DNA of 64,000 nucleotides from Stieleria varia (GTDB taxonomy: Bacteria; Planctomycetota; Planctomycetia; Pirellulales; Pirellulaceae), in contig NZ_CP151726.1 of the NCBI RefSeq assembly GCF_038443385.1, forward strand, positions 9,655,867 to 9,719,866. Direction: 5' to 3'. Below are positions 18,161 through 26,871 of the stretch, in pieces. How positions within the stretch are numbered: position 1 is the stretch's first letter; each line of letters starts with the position of its first letter. The notes beneath the pieces are model-generated. The model saw only the letters and a program-made list of their open reading frames with translations. It ran no database searches and was not told where the DNA came from. The position numbers and the translations under genes were made by a program.

Positions 18161-19600
18161 ATGCTGCCGAAAGCTGACGCGACTGACTCGTATCAATCAA
18201 GGACTAAAGATCCGGTTGGTAACGACGATTTTTGGCACGACTTGGTCGTCGGTATCAAGAACGGTTCGGTATTGCCGATAACCGGTTGGAATGTCACCAC
18301 TGTAGGGCCAAATGATGAGCTGGTTGATAGCTGGCTGGCCAAACGATTGATTCAACGTCTGGCACTGGATTCAACCAAGTTCGCGGACGATCCGACCGTC
18401 AGTCAAGTTGTGGTTCAACACTTGTTAAACCGAGGTGACCGGGACGAAATTCATTCCCGCATTCATCAGATTCTGATTGAAGAAAAGCCGCAGCCGGGCG
18501 AAACGCTTCGACGATTGGTTTCTGTTGCAGGACTTCACCATTTTCTCTCCACCACATTCGACCCGTTGTTGCGACAGGCGATCGATTCAGTCCGCTATGG
18601 TGGTGAAACGCGAACACAAGTTTACTCCTACTCGCCAAACGCAAGACTAAAGGATCTTCCTCAGCCGCTCAGTCATCTGCATGGCTCGAGCGTGTTTCAC
18701 TTGATGGGGCAAGCGACAGAACTCGGAGACTATGCTGTATGGGAAGACGACATCCTGGAGTTCATTTTGGGACTCAATCAGCACATGGACGTGATGCGGA
18801 ATCTCTCCCGAGCGCTGAAAGATCCCAAGGTGCGATTCTTGATGCTTGGTTCGAATTTCTCGGACTGGCTGGCGAGATTCTTTGTTCGCACCGCGAGGCA
18901 AAGTGGGTTTACAAACGGATTCTCGCGACGCGATTACATCGCGGACTCCAACGAGCGTGCTGGATCGCTGGACGGTTTGGTGATGTTCTTTGGTACCGTC
19001 GATCAAAAGATCAAAGTCATCCCCTGTGAACCTCGTGACTTCATTTTTGAGCTGGCTCGTCGCTGGGAACAGAGATACCCGCCCGATACAAGACCTCAGG
19101 CAAAGTCATCGACGGACCTTCAGCGGATCGGCGATGGCGGTCGGCAGCAACCCGACGACGGTGTCTTCATTTCCTACGCTACCGAGGACAAAGAAGCGGC
19201 GTTTAACCTGAAGGATGGGTTGGAGGCATATGGGGTCAAGGTGTGGCTGGACAAGGAGAGGCTCGGCAACGGAATGGACTGGGAGAATACATTACGGGAT
19301 GCGGTGATGCGGCGCTGCCCAAGATTCATCTCCGTCATCTCTCGCACAACCAACTCGACCGTCGAAGCGTACTTTCACAAAGAGCGTTCTTGGGCCGCCG
19401 AGCGTGTGAAATCTATATCGCATTTCGATCGAGGTTCCTATTACCACCCGGTGATCATTGACGACCTCGCACATGCTGAGATCGTACGCGAGCCGCCCGA
19501 ATTTTTTACCGCTCAAAAAACGCATTTGCCCAATGGAATCGTTACAGAACAGTTCGCAAGTCGAATCCGAATCCGAATCCAGCCTGAGGATAAATCATGA
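18161..19600 (+). CDS. SIR2-like-TIR fusion protein (predicted NAD+-acting effector)
   Basis: A 479-residue protein. Residues about 20-310 resemble a SIR2-like domain: FLSTTFDPLL (about 127-136), HLHGSS with the usual catalytic His (about 170), and LMLGSNFSDWLARFF (about 227-241). The position normally Asn in TTNYD reads Thr here (STTFD), and the N-terminal glycine loop is unusual (TGWNVTTVG), so deacylase or NADase activity of this half is doubtful. Residues about 332-470 are a TIR domain: GVFISYATEDKEAA, VWLDKERLGNG, and a candidate catalytic Glu in FHKERSWAAE (about 407). By family knowledge, bacterial TIR and SIR2 domains deplete NAD+ or make signals during phage defence. AAGGA lies 8 bases before the ATG. 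The stop overlaps the next start by 4 bp. Confidence 0.85.
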   Translation: MLPKADATDSYQSRTKDPVGNDDFWHDLVVGIKNGSVLPITGWNVTTVGPNDELVDSWLAKRLIQRLALDSTKFADDPTVSQVVVQHLLNRGDRDEIHSRIHQILIEEKPQPGETLRRLVSVAGLHHFLSTTFDPLLRQAIDSVRYGGETRTQVYSYSPNARLKDLPQPLSHLHGSSVFHLMGQATELGDYAVWEDDILEFILGLNQHMDVMRNLSRALKDPKVRFLMLGSNFSDWLARFFVRTARQSGFTNGFSRRDYIADSNERAGSLDGLVMFFGTVDQKIKVIPCEPRDFIFELARRWEQRYPPDTRPQAKSSTDLQRIGDGGRQQPDDGVFISYATEDKEAAFNLKDGLEAYGVKVWLDKERLGNGMDWENTLRDAVMRRCPRFISVISRTTNSTVEAYFHKERSWAAERVKSISHFDRGSYYHPVIIDDLAHAEIVREPPEFFTAQKTHLPNGIVTEQFASRIRIRIQPEDKS

Positions 19601-22600
19601 GTCAAACCCGTTCCACAACGTTGAACGGCGCAGGCGGTCACATTGGACGTCGGACTGACTCCGATTCCTTGAGTGACGAATGCCCTTGGCCAGGGCTGAT
19701 GTCGTTTCGAGAGCGTGATCGCTGTTTCTTTTTTGGACGCAATGCCGAAATCCAAGAATTGCTGCAGTGCGTCGGCCACAGCACGCTGACCGTACTGTAC
19801 GGTCAGTCGGGACTGGGGAAAACATCGCTCCTGAGAGCGGGACTCACTCCTGATCTACGCCGGATGGGATTCGTACCCATTCATATCCGCCTCACTTATG
19901 AAGACTCCTCTGCGTGCCTGTCCGCTCAAGTAGTAGACGAGGTTTGTCAGGCGATGGGCATTAATATTGCACGACCGTCTGAAATGTCTCTTTGGGAACT
20001 GTTTCATGACCCCACTTACGGTTTAGCGGGACAGACAAACCGCGTCCAATCGACCGAGATCGAACACTCTGAGCAGGCTGCAGAATTGCCGATCCCGGTC
20101 TTGATTTTTGACCAGTTCGAAGAGGTTGGCGTCCACGGGACGAGACACGATGGGACGGAAGTCGCCGATTTCATCGAGTCGCTTGCAGGGTTGATCGAGA
20201 ATCGGCCGACGGGTGTCACAGTAGAACGAGTCCGTCGTGATTCCCGCTTTGCAGAGCGGCTGGTTCGATCGCAGAGTCGAGTCAAAATCCTACTCACATT
20301 ACGCGACGACTATCTGTACTGGCTCGAGAGATGGCGGCACGAGATTCCCTCTTTGATGAGAAATCGAATGGAACTGCTCCCGCTCTCAGGGATTCAAGCT
20401 CTCGACACGGTTCGTGAGCCGTCACGGCTTCGTTGTCTCAATGATGCCACTGCTGTACCGATCATGGACGACGAAACCGCGAGAGAGATCGTCCGTGTCG
20501 CTGCCGGGGCAGATGCCACAGCACCGCTGACAGAATTGTCCAATATTCCACCGCTACTGAATCTTCTCTGTCAGCAGATCAACGAGCGCCGGATCGCTGA
20601 GGGGGCGGAAACGGTCAAATGTAAAGATGTCCAGCAATCCGCACCGGATGTGCTGGTCGATTTCTATAGTCAGTGCATCGGCGGTTTCTCCGGAAAGGTT
20701 CGTGATTTCATCGAAGAAGAATTGATTTCCGAGAATGGATTGCACCGTGAGTCTGTATCCCTTGACACCGCGTGGGCGGACTTGCGAAACGGACAGGTCG
20801 CCGCTCCCGATGAAGTCATCAACCGACTCGTCGAAATGCGTCTGCTGTCATTGGACGAGCGTGGTGGGACTTCGAGAGTTGAACTGACTCACGACGTTTT
20901 GGTTCCAATCGTTCAGCAATCAAAAATTCGCCGCCATTCGGAAATCGAAATCGCTGCCAAGCAAGCGGAAGTGATCCGGCAGCGGCGAATGACTGTGCGC
21001 AACGCGGTTCTTGGATCGCTCGCCGCTATTCTCTTGACCGCCGCCGCGACCGGAGTGTTCGCTTGGAGTCAACGCAATCAGGCTGTCGCGTCAGAAAGAG
21101 TGGCTCGGGAAAATGAAGAGCGTGCCAAGACGAACGAGAAGGAAGCGAAGGTGGCCAAGGCAAAGGCCGAGGAAGCAGCCAGCATAGCTCAAGCGGCAAT
21201 GAAGCGAATTGCGTCGCTGCAAGACGACAATAAGGCACTGTTGGCTGACGCTGCAAAGTCAACCTATGCTCGCGGCCGAAATATGCTATTCGCAGGTCTT
21301 CAGCAACAGGCGGCTTCACAAGCTTCGCTCCCAGGACGAACCACATGGAACGAAGTGCTCGGGTATTGGAACGAGGCTCTCCGATTCGATCCGAGCAGCG
21401 GACCTGTTGCCAAGAGTATCTTTTCCACGCTCACGAATCACCCGCGACAAGACTTACGACTACCGGTCGAGATTTTCGCGTGTGACTTCGTGACTCCACA
21501 GTCGGTTTTCGCAATGAATTCCGCGAGCAGTGCATTAGCGGTGAGCAACGGGACGAATGTCACCTGCTGCCATGCAGGCACAGAGACTGTTCTTGAGCAC
21601 GATGAAAACGTGCGGACGATCTCGTTTGATGCAAGCGGGCAATTCCTGGTTGTCGTCACCGACGAAGAGAAAGTATTTGTTTGGAAATGGAGTGATGGAT
21701 CAAGAGTCTGTCAATTGTCGGTAGACGCGCCGATTCAAACGGTGTTGTTCGTTGAAGAGCTTGGTCGCATCTTGATCTCGACAAGCGAGCCAAAGATTCA
21801 GATTTGGAGTTCCGAAGGCATGTTGGTGGAGACGGTCTCGTCTACGTTGCCACTGACATCGAATTCCTTGACGAGTGATTTATCTCAATTTCTCTCGATC
21901 GAAATCGTTGAGGAGGCGACAGAAAGCGACAATGAATCGCTAGATCCGAGATTTGTCATTCGAGTTCGGTCGTGTCGTACGGGCGAAACGATCTCGGAAG
22001 GTCAGATCGCTTGGGAACAACCGTTTGTGAATGTGAGTTTCCTCGGTGACTCGCGGAACGTGTTTTCTCTGGCGAACAGCGGTAGCTTCTCCCAGCAAAT
22101 GCGGATTCAGTCACAAGATGATGCTGCGAGTGCTTACGCGAGTCTCAGTGACAGGGTCGAAACCATTCATTTGAGCAGAGATGGAAAATGGCTGGTGACC
22201 CTGCGGTTGCGAGATGGGCGAGAGTGTGCTTCGCCGAATGACCTGCAATGGATTGTCGAGCGATGGGACACGTCGACTTTGCGGAGAACCGGCCCAGAGA
22301 TTAATCTTCACGGTGAAATCAATGACTCATTTTGCTCTACCGCACTGAAGCTTTTATTCGTAACAGACAGTCAGCAGAAGCTTAGTGCCTGGAACTTGGT
22401 CTCCGGAACGCGGACACCAATTCATGATCACAGCAATGTTGCATTCGCTGCGATCGATCAGAACGGGACATCGTTGGTTACTCTTGGAACAGATGGTATT
22501 GCGACGCGATGGCCGATCGATCGGTACCCAGTTTCTGTTCAATCAAGATCGATCGAGTCTTCCCTACGGCAACTGAAATTCGATCCGCTCAACGAACAAC

Positions 22601-24165
22601 TGTGGCTGGTTAACGCCGCCTACCAAGTCAGTACTCTTGGTTTCGTCGATGGTGCAATGTCGCATGATCCTGCACATGAAAAAGGTCAGGTGTCATCATG
22701 GCCGGGCCTTTCGATAGCGGATCCGCTGCCATCCGCCGACGAAGCGAACGCGAGAGAAAGAAAATTAGTCGCCCTGCCCAAAGATCGACCGAATCTAACA
22801 CTCACGAAATTATCCGGCTTAGACGACAAAATCGGCCTGTTCGACAATCCCTCAAACCCAGACGAGGTCGCAAAGAAGTTGTCTGAACCATTTGGAAAAA
22901 ACGTCAACTGGTTCACCGACTTCGAAGAGGCGATGGCTACGGCGCGTTCAGAAGGAAAGCTCGTGCTCTGCTATTTCACGAGCACTTGGTGCGGGGCGTG
23001 CAAGGGGCTTCAATCCGATGTGCTTGCAACCCCCGAATTTCGTGAATTCGCTGGAGACCTGGTTCTCTATTTCCATGTCACCGACGCGAGCCAGTCCGAC
23101 ACTATTCCCGTCGAAATACAAAACGCGACAGTTTCACTCCCGGCATTGACGTTTCTCGACCCTTCGGGACATCTCTTGACGCAAGTCGATATGTCGGATC
23201 GCACCGTGGCAACGGTCCGACGTGAGTATGAGAGACTTATCATGGGTGATCGAGGTGACACGCAGTGGGAAATCTCGCATTTATCGCGCAAGTCGCTGAT
23301 TGAGTTTTTGATTGCCGATCGCAAATCACGCGGTAACGCAAACGCGGTATTGGTTCCCGAAGATGAACGCAGCGTCTTGATCTCTCGTACGGACACCATC
23401 GAGCGTTTCGATGCAAAAACAGGTGAACTGCTGGAGAAGTTTGATTTGCCCACCGACACGATACCGCTTGCCGTAAGCCGGGAAGGGCGAGATCTGATTA
23501 CCCTCACGGGTACGTCACAGGTTAGAGTCCGTTCGGAAACGAGCTGGGCAACTCGCGATGCATTCCATGATGGCGTTGTCAGTGCCGCAAAGTTTGATCC
23601 GTCTGGTCGCTTTCTCATCACGCTTGCAAAACGACCGCCTTATTGGACAAGACAATGTGGGGTACAGTCTGACCCTGAGCAAACACTTTGTCTGTGGCGG
23701 ATCACACCAGAGGGTCTGGAACGACTATGGGGACCGATCCAGGACGTTTTGATTGCCAAATTTGACAAGGAGGGAGAGCGAATCGTGGTGGCAGATAAGT
23801 CTGGAGTGCAATGCCTACGAACGCTCGACGGTGCTCCGTGTTCTGAACGACTGGCGGTTCATTCACCAGTCGACGATGTCGAATTTGGTGCCGCTGACGG
23901 AACCCTATATATCGCTACGGAACGTGAGTTGTTGACGTGGAAGATGGCTGCTTTATCGGATTTCCAGTGGAGCGATGAATCAGGGTATGTTCCAGAGTTG
24001 CATCAGTGGATCGAGGCGGTGGCCGGGGTGTCATCCGGTACACATGGATCACTTCAGTTGATGGACGATTCCAGGCGACGCGAGGTACTCCGTCGATTCA
24101 GTGGAGGGAAAGGGTTACCTGAGCCTTGGTCGCGGTTACATAGACAGCTCATCGAAACGCAATGA
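19597..24165 (+). CDS. nSTAND NTPase-TM-beta-propeller with internal thioredoxin domain
   Basis: A 1522-residue protein, translationally coupled to the SIR2-TIR gene (ATGA overlap). Residues about 27-440 are an nSTAND1-type NTPase: CPWPGLMSFRERDRCFFFGR, Walker A GQSGLGKTS (about 68), Walker B VLIFDQFEEVG (about 167), LLTLRDDYLYWLERW, and a winged-helix-like region ending VELTHDVLVPIVQQS. A transmembrane segment follows (about 472-490), then an Ala/Glu/Lys coiled coil (about 495-545). Degenerate WD40/propeller blades occupy about 620-1070 and 1230-1480. Between them, at about 1100-1215, sits a thioredoxin-fold domain with active site TWCGACKG (about 1131). STAND proteins switch on NTP binding, with propellers as sensors; the thioredoxin part suggests redox sensing or disulfide chemistry. 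By topology the propeller half may lie outside the cytoplasm, where a CxxC would fit. Function is inferred. Confidence 0.86.
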   Translation: MSQTRSTTLNGAGGHIGRRTDSDSLSDECPWPGLMSFRERDRCFFFGRNAEIQELLQCVGHSTLTVLYGQSGLGKTSLLRAGLTPDLRRMGFVPIHIRLTYEDSSACLSAQVVDEVCQAMGINIARPSEMSLWELFHDPTYGLAGQTNRVQSTEIEHSEQAAELPIPVLIFDQFEEVGVHGTRHDGTEVADFIESLAGLIENRPTGVTVERVRRDSRFAERLVRSQSRVKILLTLRDDYLYWLERWRHEIPSLMRNRMELLPLSGIQALDTVREPSRLRCLNDATAVPIMDDETAREIVRVAAGADATAPLTELSNIPPLLNLLCQQINERRIAEGAETVKCKDVQQSAPDVLVDFYSQCIGGFSGKVRDFIEEELISENGLHRESVSLDTAWADLRNGQVAAPDEVINRLVEMRLLSLDERGGTSRVELTHDVLVPIVQQSKIRRHSEIEIAAKQAEVIRQRRMTVRNAVLGSLAAILLTAAATGVFAWSQRNQAVASERVARENEERAKTNEKEAKVAKAKAEEAASIAQAAMKRIASLQDDNKALLADAAKSTYARGRNMLFAGLQQQAASQASLPGRTTWNEVLGYWNEALRFDPSSGPVAKSIFSTLTNHPRQDLRLPVEIFACDFVTPQSVFAMNSASSALAVSNGTNVTCCHAGTETVLEHDENVRTISFDASGQFLVVVTDEEKVFVWKWSDGSRVCQLSVDAPIQTVLFVEELGRILISTSEPKIQIWSSEGMLVETVSSTLPLTSNSLTSDLSQFLSIEIVEEATESDNESLDPRFVIRVRSCRTGETISEGQIAWEQPFVNVSFLGDSRNVFSLANSGSFSQQMRIQSQDDAASAYASLSDRVETIHLSRDGKWLVTLRLRDGRECASPNDLQWIVERWDTSTLRRTGPEINLHGEINDSFCSTALKLLFVTDSQQKLSAWNLVSGTRTPIHDHSNVAFAAIDQNGTSLVTLGTDGIATRWPIDRYPVSVQSRSIESSLRQLKFDPLNEQLWLVNAAYQVSTLGFVDGAMSHDPAHEKGQVSSWPGLSIADPLPSADEANARERKLVALPKDRPNLTLTKLSGLDDKIGLFDNPSNPDEVAKKLSEPFGKNVNWFTDFEEAMATARSEGKLVLCYFTSTWCGACKGLQSDVLATPEFREFAGDLVLYFHVTDASQSDTIPVEIQNATVSLPALTFLDPSGHLLTQVDMSDRTVATVRREYERLIMGDRGDTQWEISHLSRKSLIEFLIADRKSRGNANAVLVPEDERSVLISRTDTIERFDAKTGELLEKFDLPTDTIPLAVSREGRDLITLTGTSQVRVRSETSWATRDAFHDGVVSAAKFDPSGRFLITLAKRPPYWTRQCGVQSDPEQTLCLWRITPEGLERLWGPIQDVLIAKFDKEGERIVVADKSGVQCLRTLDGAPCSERLAVHSPVDDVEFGAADGTLYIATERELLTWKMAALSDFQWSDESGYVPELHQWIEAVAGVSSGTHGSLQLMDDSRRREVLRRFSGGKGLPEPWSRLHRQLIETQ

Positions 24166-24393
24166 CCGCGTACAACCTCTCGGCTACTCCCTGGGCAAGA
24201 CCCCTGTTTTGCATCCAGGCGTAGCGTCGCTTCAATTTGCTGACACGTCTTGTGGATGTCCTGTTGTTCGCTTCGCTCGACCGCCCGCTACCGTCGTTGA
24301 CCGTTTCACGGTGTTGCGTTTTCAAGATCCTGGTGGGCTGTGGATCGCCGAAGACGCACCCATGGAATAGATCTCTTGGCAACTCGAAACAAT

Positions 24394-24423
24394 ATTTCGT
24401 CATGCACAGCATGACCTACGACT
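24394..24423. repeat. 30-bp direct repeat, right copy
   Basis: Identical over 30 bases to 17849-17878, and 229 bp after the STAND gene stop. The rest of the 307-bp gap 24166-24472 holds no gene that I can support. The inverted partner seen at 17738 on the left is absent here. Confidence 0.7.
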
Positions 24424-24436
24424 TAGCTCAGGCGAA

Positions 24437-24466
24437 TTGCCACACCACTGGCGGTTTCGCTATCAT
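24437..24466 (+). promoter_or_regulatory. Sigma-70-like promoter for the methyltransferase gene
   Basis: ttgcca (24437-24442), an 18-base spacer and tatcat (24461-24466) form a good sigma-70 promoter. Only 6 bases separate the -10 from the ATG at 24473, so the predicted start of transcription falls on the start codon and the mRNA would be leaderless. Confidence 0.55.
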
Positions 24467-24472
24467 TTCGCC

Positions 24473-25258
24473 ATGGAAATCCTCAACGAATCGATTTACG
24501 ACCACCCCAAATATTACGACTTGGTATTTGGTGCCGACTGTGCCGCGGAGACCAAGTTCATCTTAGGCTGCGCCGAGCGGCATTTGAGCCGCCCGGCCAG
24601 GCGGATGTTTGAGCCGGCCTGTGGGACCGGACGTTTGCTACATTCGCTTGCAAAACGTGGCTACACCGTGGGCGGTTTGGACCTCAATCCGGCGGCCGTG
24701 GATTTTTGCAATGCCAGGCTGGCCCGACATGGATTCGATGATCGCGCTTTTGTCGCGGACATGTCGGATTTCAAAGTCCGGGGCAAGTGGGATGTTGCGT
24801 TCAACACGATCAACAGTTTCCGGCACTTGGACAGCGAAGCGGCCGCGATGGGGCACATGGAATCGATGGCCCGCGCGATTCGAGTCGGCGGGCTTTATTT
24901 GTTGGGTGTTCACCTGACACCGACGAAGGCGCCGCCCAGTGAGTCAGAGTCTTGGTCGGCGCGGCGCGGGCATTTGGCCGTCTCGACTCACATGTGGACC
25001 AACAGTCGCAACCGCAAGACTCGCGTCGAACGTTTCGGGATTCGGTTCGACGTTCACAGCCCGTCGCGAAGTTTTCGTATCGAAGACGAGCTGGTGCTGC
25101 GAAGTTATACGGTCGACCAGATGGCGGAATTGATCGACCGCAGCAAGCTTTGGCGGATCGCGGAAACGTATGACTTCAGTTACGACCTCAAGCACCCCAT
25201 CAAGGTTGACGCGACCAGTGAAGATGTCGTGTACGCGCTGATCCGCAAACCCGGCTGA
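24473..25258 (+). CDS. Class I SAM-dependent methyltransferase
   Basis: A 261-residue protein from the ATG of MEILNESIYDHPKYYDLVFG. The Rossmann-like SAM site is clear: motif I MFEPACGTGRLLHSLAKRG (about 43-61), the acidic residue after beta-2 in VGGLDLNPAAVDF (about 65-77), and motif IV in the segment KWDVAFNTINSFRHL. The frame is open for 12 codons upstream, but a promoter overlaps that stretch, which favours this start. The substrate cannot be told from sequence. It is monocistronic, just to the right of the SIR2-TIR/STAND operon; I see no reason to tie it to that operon. Confidence 0.85.
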   Translation: MEILNESIYDHPKYYDLVFGADCAAETKFILGCAERHLSRPARRMFEPACGTGRLLHSLAKRGYTVGGLDLNPAAVDFCNARLARHGFDDRAFVADMSDFKVRGKWDVAFNTINSFRHLDSEAAAMGHMESMARAIRVGGLYLLGVHLTPTKAPPSESESWSARRGHLAVSTHMWTNSRNRKTRVERFGIRFDVHSPSRSFRIEDELVLRSYTVDQMAELIDRSKLWRIAETYDFSYDLKHPIKVDATSEDVVYALIRKPG

Positions 25259-25301
25259 GATCACCCAATGGAGAAACTCCGCTACAGTCGCCTTGAAATC
25301 A

Positions 25302-25434
25302 CTAGTGCATCGTCCAGTCTTAGAACGTGGGTTCGGCAGATGAGCCGTTTTGGCGTTAGCCACGGTTTTCGTGACACAACCGTGGCTAACGCCAAAACGG
25401 CTAACCCCAAAATCAAGACCGGACGATGCACTAG
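25302..25434. repeat. Palindromic repeat, family B copy 2
   Basis: Ends ctagtgcatcgtcc and ggacgatgcactag are perfect complements, and the centre repeats the gccgttttggcgttagccac palindrome. It is the reverse-orientation relative of 9948-10077. It lies 43 bp after the methyltransferase stop, within the 353-bp convergent gap. Confidence 0.8.
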
Positions 25435-25469
25435 TGGGCTTTTGATTGAGCGCGTTGCGCAATTCTTGT

Positions 25470-25545
25470 GAGCCGATGGCGCTAGCCACGGGCTTCGAAG
25501 GGGTGCGTCTTCACCATAAGGCCCGCGGCCAGCGCCGTCGGCTCA
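25470..25545. repeat. Imperfect palindrome related to the family A core
   Basis: gagccgatggcgctagccac pairs with the segment around ggccagcgccgtcggctc at the other end. The phrase gcgctagcc(a/g)(c/t)gggc is shared with the family A elements. It lies between convergent genes. No gene is seen in 25259-25611. Confidence 0.6.
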
Positions 25546-25611
25546 GTAAACCAACAGCCGGCAAGATTTGGGAACAATCACCAAGTGTCCGCTCGAGTCG
25601 GCCGCCAGTTT

Positions 25612-26169
25612 TTAGCCGACTTGTTTGTCCTCTCGTCCAAGTGTCGCGGCGGCGGCGGCGACGACGATCGCAAGGACACCGATTCCACCTCCGACCACCG
25701 CGCTCCAACCCCACTGAGCTTTTTCGCGTGCGTCACGTTTGTATCCGTAGGGGGCCGTGAGATCGATGGAGAGTTTTTCCATGTCTTCGAATTCGCGGAC
25801 CATCATCGCCGGTTCGACTTCGGTGACGGCTTGTCGGACGCTGGCGATGTGATCCTCTGACGTTTGCGGTGTCTCGAGCATGCTCCAGCGAATCCCGGAA
25901 TATCCGCCAATCACGAGCCCGATCACGGCGATCAGCCCCATCACGGAGAACAGGATCGTCGCACCCGTGCTCATTCCCCTCGCCTTTGCCGCGCGGGCCT
26001 GGCCGGTCGAGGCGTCTGGTGTCGGCTCGGCGGTGGGCAACTGCTTCAACTGACCGAGCTTCGGCACGGCAACCATCTCCCCACAAGAGGGGCACGGTAG
26101 TTGATCACCGGCCTGAGCATTGGAGACCGTGAGTTCCGTTTGGCAATTTGGGCAAGGCAGCAGATACAT
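25612..26169 (-). CDS. Zinc-ribbon membrane protein
   Basis: A 185-residue protein. Residues 1-35 form a zinc ribbon with two knuckles, CPNC (about 6-9) and CPSC (about 30-33). A Pro/Thr/Ala-rich linker, a hydrophobic segment (about 72-95, ILFSVMGLIAVIGLVIGG), a charged middle and a second hydrophobic segment near the C-terminus (about 155-178, GGGIGVLAIVVAAAAAT) follow. The layout of an N-terminal ribbon plus membrane helices is common in planctomycetes, but no function is known to me. It is transcribed alone, divergent from the sigma factor gene across an 848-bp gap. Confidence 0.78.
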   Translation of the reverse strand: MYLLPCPNCQTELTVSNAQAGDQLPCPSCGEMVAVPKLGQLKQLPTAEPTPDASTGQARAAKARGMSTGATILFSVMGLIAVIGLVIGGYSGIRWSMLETPQTSEDHIASVRQAVTEVEPAMMVREFEDMEKLSIDLTAPYGYKRDAREKAQWGWSAVVGGGIGVLAIVVAAAAATLGREDKQVG

Positions 26170-26517
26170 TGATGAAATTATGAAGACGATTTGAAGGTGT
26201 GGTCCCTAGACCGTGGATAGTCGGTGACTAGAATCGAAGACGAGCACTTGGCCCACCACCCGACAACGCCGCTCCCGCCCTTAGCACCACCCCATGTGGT
26301 TGTTCTGTGAGCCGGACATCTGTTGATGCACCGCGGTACCAACAGCGAACTGTTTCGTTCGTCCCCGCAGTTTGTATGGATTCAAACTGCAACCTGAGTG
26401 GTTCGAACTGTCAAGTGTTGCCAGGACGGCGGCCCGAGCCATTGGCTGTAGGCGCACCCATCGGGGGGAACGAAACGAACGTCTGGCACAAATACGTCAA
26501 GCGTCGAGCATTGGTTC

Positions 26518-26536
26518 GATTCATGTCACATGAATC
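26518..26536. promoter_or_regulatory. Perfect 19-bp palindrome, candidate operator
   Basis: gattcatgt-c-acatgaatc has 9-bp perfect arms around one base. Its size and symmetry fit a dimeric regulator's site. It lies 482 bp upstream of rpoD and 349 bp upstream of the divergent zinc-ribbon gene. Confidence 0.4.
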
Positions 26537-26871
26537 GACTCGGGTGTCTCGGTTGACCTTGGCGATCCTGCGGACGAGTCTCGATTGGTTCATCGCATTT
26601 GGGGGCGATTTACTGTTTCGACGGATCGGGATGATCGCTGTAGCGGTGATTCTTTTTTGTTCTTGGGGAGTGTTTCGCTCAGATTTTGCACCGAGCGTAT
26701 GCGCCAACCCCGCTAACACAGAGAGTCGCCTGCAAAGCAGAGGACCGAACCAACCAGAAAGTTTTTCCATTTTACAAGCACGGTCAGGGAAACCTAACGG
26801 GGGTGGTAGAGTTTTCGGAAACGTAGGGCGAGAGCAGTGTGCTGAGTCTCGGATCCGAATCTTGCCACGCA

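Noticed and set aside
24473..25258. The methyltransferase as a third member of the SIR2-TIR/STAND operon
   Set aside because: It has its own promoter, lies 307 bp away beyond the right direct repeat, and has ordinary codon use. No link is supported.
9948..25434. Similar predicted peptides (FGVSHGC...NAKTAHLPNPRSKTG) in two places as a possible gene family
   Set aside because: They are translations of the family B palindrome running into unrelated sequence, not a conserved gene.
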